Shown: positions 6,063 to 7,682 of the stretch, piece by piece
How positions within the stretch are numbered: position 1 is the first letter of the stretch
How the letters are laid out: every line of letters begins with the position of its first letter
NCBI GenBank assembly: GCA_049276515.1
Contig: JBASWO010000022.1
Span: 1 to 7,682, forward strand
Direction of reading: 5' to 3'
DNA from: JAATFY01 sp049276515
Lineage (GTDB): Bacteria > Pseudomonadota > Alphaproteobacteria > UBA9219
Length of the DNA stretch: 7,682 nt
Translations under genes and position numbers: made by a program
Notes under the pieces: model-generated
The model's input: only the letters and a program-made list of their open reading frames with translations
Databases searched by the model: none
What the model was told of the DNA's origin: nothing

Positions 6063-6934
6063 TGATTAAAACGATTGTTTATAAAAGCCGCAATCATGGC
6101 CCGAAATTTTTTGTGCTTGGTGCCATTCATGGCAATGAAAAATGTGGCACGATTGGTATCAATCGTGTGATTGAAGATATCGATAGTGGAAAACTACAAA
6201 TCATAAAAGGTGAAGTGACCTTTGTTCCTATCGGTAATCCACGTGCCTATGAGCAAGATAAGCGTCAGACAGAACGCAATTTAAATCGCTATCTCGTGCC
6301 GCATGAAAAGCCAGAGACTTATGAAGCTGAAATCGGCAATATCTTGTGTCCCCTTTTAGAAGAATGTGATGTGCATTTATCGATCCATTCTTACACAGTG
6401 GGTGGCGCACCTTTTATCTTTGTAGCGCCGCATGATGAAAAAGAGCATGAGCTAGCAACAGCCCTTGGCCCCTATACTTTGCTCACTGGATGGGAGCAGG
6501 CTTATGCAACGACAGGCCGTAAGAAAAGCCTGGCTGATGATGAAGAGGGTACGGGCTCTATTGAATATGCGCGCCGTCATGGCGCAACAGCCGTGAATAT
6601 TGAATGTGGTCAGCATAAAGATCCGAAGGCACCCGATGTTGCTTATCAAGCTGTACGCAATGCTTTGCGTTATCTTGGTATGACTAATGAGCCGCCTCTA
6701 AAACCTGATATGAAGAACAAACGTCTTGTGACTGTGACGCATGTTTTTTACCGCGACGACGAAGGCAAGTTTCCCAAGCCTTGGAAAAATCTAGAGGCTG
6801 TGAAAAAAGGTGAGCCCATGGCTTTTCATGCCGATGGCACAGCCATCCCAGCGCCTGATGATGGCTTTATTATCATGCCCAAAGCCGACACGCCTTTGGG
6901 CGAGGAGTGGTTTTACTTGGGTGTTGAGGCCTAA
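6062..6934 (+). CDS. Succinylglutamate desuccinylase/aspartoacylase family zinc hydrolase
   Basis: This 290-residue protein belongs to the AstE/AspA branch of the M14 metallocarboxypeptidase fold, which removes acyl groups from N-acyl amino acids or related amides. The zinc site is visible: H23 and E26 in LGAIHGNEKCG, and H105 in CDVHLSIHS as the third ligand. The substrate-binding segment is NPRAYEQ...R72-N-L-N-R76, and the likely catalytic glutamate is E181 in VNIECGQH. The C-terminal part (about 215-290) is the small beta domain with VFYRDDEGKF, KKGEPMAFHADGT and FIIMPKADTPLGEEWFYLG. All key residues are present. The true substrate cannot be told from sequence, and the protein is shorter than E. 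coli AstE (about 320 residues). No arginine-catabolism (ast) genes are nearby. It starts inside the apaG stop codon (TAATG). Confidence 0.9.
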   Translation: MIKTIVYKSRNHGPKFFVLGAIHGNEKCGTIGINRVIEDIDSGKLQIIKGEVTFVPIGNPRAYEQDKRQTERNLNRYLVPHEKPETYEAEIGNILCPLLEECDVHLSIHSYTVGGAPFIFVAPHDEKEHELATALGPYTLLTGWEQAYATTGRKKSLADDEEGTGSIEYARRHGATAVNIECGQHKDPKAPDVAYQAVRNALRYLGMTNEPPLKPDMKNKRLVTVTHVFYRDDEGKFPKPWKNLEAVKKGEPMAFHADGTAIPAPDDGFIIMPKADTPLGEEWFYLGVEA

Positions 6935-6988
6935 TTTAAGAAAGCCTTCTCTTAACCATACTGTTGAAAATATTTGACGGCATGGCCC

Positions 6989-7016
6989 TTGGCTCTCAAG
7001 ATCGCCACCATAATAA
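6989..7016 (+). promoter_or_regulatory. Weak promoter candidate for the tandem-HTH gene
   Basis: TTGGCT (6989-6994), 16 nt, and TAATAA (7011-7016) is the better of two candidates; TTGACG (6974-6979) with CAAGAT (6997-7002) is the other. Both have imperfect -10 boxes. The 106-nt gap after the deacylase gene and the lack of a shared reading frame make a separate promoter likely, but the exact site is uncertain. Confidence 0.25.
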
Positions 7017-7040
7017 GATATTTTAATATTTGGCTTTGTT

Positions 7041-7682
7041 ATGGACTTAACAGTAACCGCATTAGAAGAAGCTACACCCGTCTTGGCTGTGCGTGATAAA
7101 CGCGGCGCTAAGACGCGTGAACCTCAGGACAAGAATGGTCTTGGTTACACGCTCTGGCTGATTATTGGTGGGAAAACTGCTGATATGACGCGTGCCGCGG
7201 ACGCACTGGGGATTTTTACATCTACTCTGAGTGGTATCATTCACCGTAATAGAGGTATAACACAAAAATTTATAGCTGATAAAAAATGGCGTGAGCAATT
7301 GGCTCGCTATTACCCCGAAGCTTGGGCAATACACGGGGCTGCATTTGAAAAGCATGTAGAGACTCTTCGGGATATTCCGCCAGTCTGTGACCGTGAGCCC
7401 GAAAATAAAGATAGTTTTGGTCATGTTTTATGGAAAATCATTGGGGAAGATTCGAATAAACGCGAAGCAGCAGAACGTTTAGGCATCGCTAAACCAACAA
7501 TCAGCACCATTTTTCATACATCCACACATGTTTCTCGGCAGATGATTGAGGATAAAAAATGGCGAACTGTTCTTGCTCTCTATTATCCTGCAACATGGGC
7601 TCAATATAAAAATCAGTTTGAAGAGCGTGCCCGGCAATTAAGACATGGCCGTTGTTTGGGGGAAGCAAATGCTGCTCAAGAC
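7041..7682 (+). CDS. Tandem helix-turn-helix module protein, 3' end beyond window
   Basis: The frame runs from ATG 7041 to the last base of the window with no stop: 214 residues, so the gene is truncated at its 3' end. An in-frame stop (TAA 7014-7016) lies upstream, and ATG 7041 is the first ATG; no Shine-Dalgarno is visible. I do not recognise the family. After a basic, probably flexible N-terminus (1-33) the protein contains two copies of one module: 34-110 and 126-201. Each copy opens with a LW.IIG helix, continues with an AA..LGI...T.S..I helix-turn-helix, and closes with a strict DKKWR..LA.YYP..WA block and a helix ending F-E...LR. By my alignment, about 32 of 76 positions are identical. 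A DNA-binding role is inferred from the helix-turn-helix pattern. The adjacent apaG/deacylase pair gives no hint of function. Confidence 0.85.
   Translation, partial: MDLTVTALEEATPVLAVRDKRGAKTREPQDKNGLGYTLWLIIGGKTADMTRAADALGIFTSTLSGIIHRNRGITQKFIADKKWREQLARYYPEAWAIHGAAFEKHVETLRDIPPVCDREPENKDSFGHVLWKIIGEDSNKREAAERLGIAKPTISTIFHTSTHVSRQMIEDKKWRTVLALYYPATWAQYKNQFEERARQLRHGRCLGEANAAQD
7140..7370 (+). repeat. First copy of the ~77-residue HTH/KKWR module
   Basis: It covers residues 34-110 of the tandem-HTH protein. The helix-turn-helix is about residues 50-72 (TRAADALGIFTSTLSGIIHR...), then D80-KKWR-84 and Y90-Y-P..W95. At DNA level the two copies share GATAAAAAATGGCG exactly but otherwise differ widely, so the duplication is old. 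Confidence 0.8.
7416..7643 (+). repeat. Second copy of the ~77-residue HTH/KKWR module
   Basis: It covers residues 126-201 of the tandem-HTH protein and aligns with the first copy with a single one-residue gap. The helix-turn-helix is about residues 141-163 (REAAERLGIAKPTISTIFH...), then D171-KKWR-175 and Y181-Y-P..W186. A 15-residue linker separates the copies. Whether a third copy follows is not visible. Confidence 0.8.

Noticed and set aside
6936..6955. TTAAGA...TCTTAA hairpin after the deacylase gene as a terminator
   Set aside because: The stem is AT-rich, the loop is 8 nt and no U-run follows, so it is too weak to call.
7018..7029. ATATT-TT-AATAT palindrome just before the tandem-HTH gene
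   Set aside because: It is made only of A and T in an AT-rich gap, so symmetry is expected by chance. It could be revisited if conserved in relatives.
7062..7424. 120-codon open frame on the minus strand
   Set aside because: It lies wholly antisense to the tandem-HTH gene, whose two aligned modules give independent support for the plus-strand frame.

Overview
The window looks like chromosomal DNA from an alphaproteobacterium of moderate to low GC. The evidence is a single-domain CpdR-like receiver overlapping a DUF3426/zinc-ribbon-type membrane protein, an ApaG of alphaproteobacterial style, and a compact XRE regulator opening with the MITAAQLRAARGLLDW-type N-terminus common in that class. 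Genus cannot be assigned from the sequence alone. There are no tRNA or rRNA genes, no CRISPR array and no transposase.

Layout: (1) Positions 1-3124, plus strand: a tight block of four genes. These are the C-terminal part of a DUF3426-type membrane protein, a CpdR-like receiver, galU and ugd. The genes overlap or are separated by at most 9 nt. galU and ugd form the two-step route from glucose-1-phosphate to UDP-glucuronate, a precursor for envelope or capsule polysaccharide. (2) Positions 3128-4894, minus strand: a two-gene unit, an XRE-type regulator followed by an unrecognised GNAT-like protein with a low-complexity Ala/Gly/Pro/Ser tail. It converges on ugd with only 3 nt between the stop codons. 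(3) Positions 4895-5252: a 358-nt AT-rich divergent intergenic region with several short inverted repeats. (4) Positions 5253-5564: a small unknown gene whose C-terminal end faintly recalls the phage ORF6C domain. (5) Positions 5649-6934: apaG and an AstE/AspA-type zinc deacylase joined by a TAATG overlap. (6) Positions 7041 to the window end: an open reading frame with no stop inside the window. It encodes a protein built of two diverged copies of a ~77-residue helix-turn-helix module with a conserved DKKWR...YYP..W block.

The last gene is the most novel-looking item. The XRE/GNAT-like pair, divergent from the small unknown gene, is the second most interesting. The rest is ordinary housekeeping or envelope metabolism, with some tight translational coupling worth noting.
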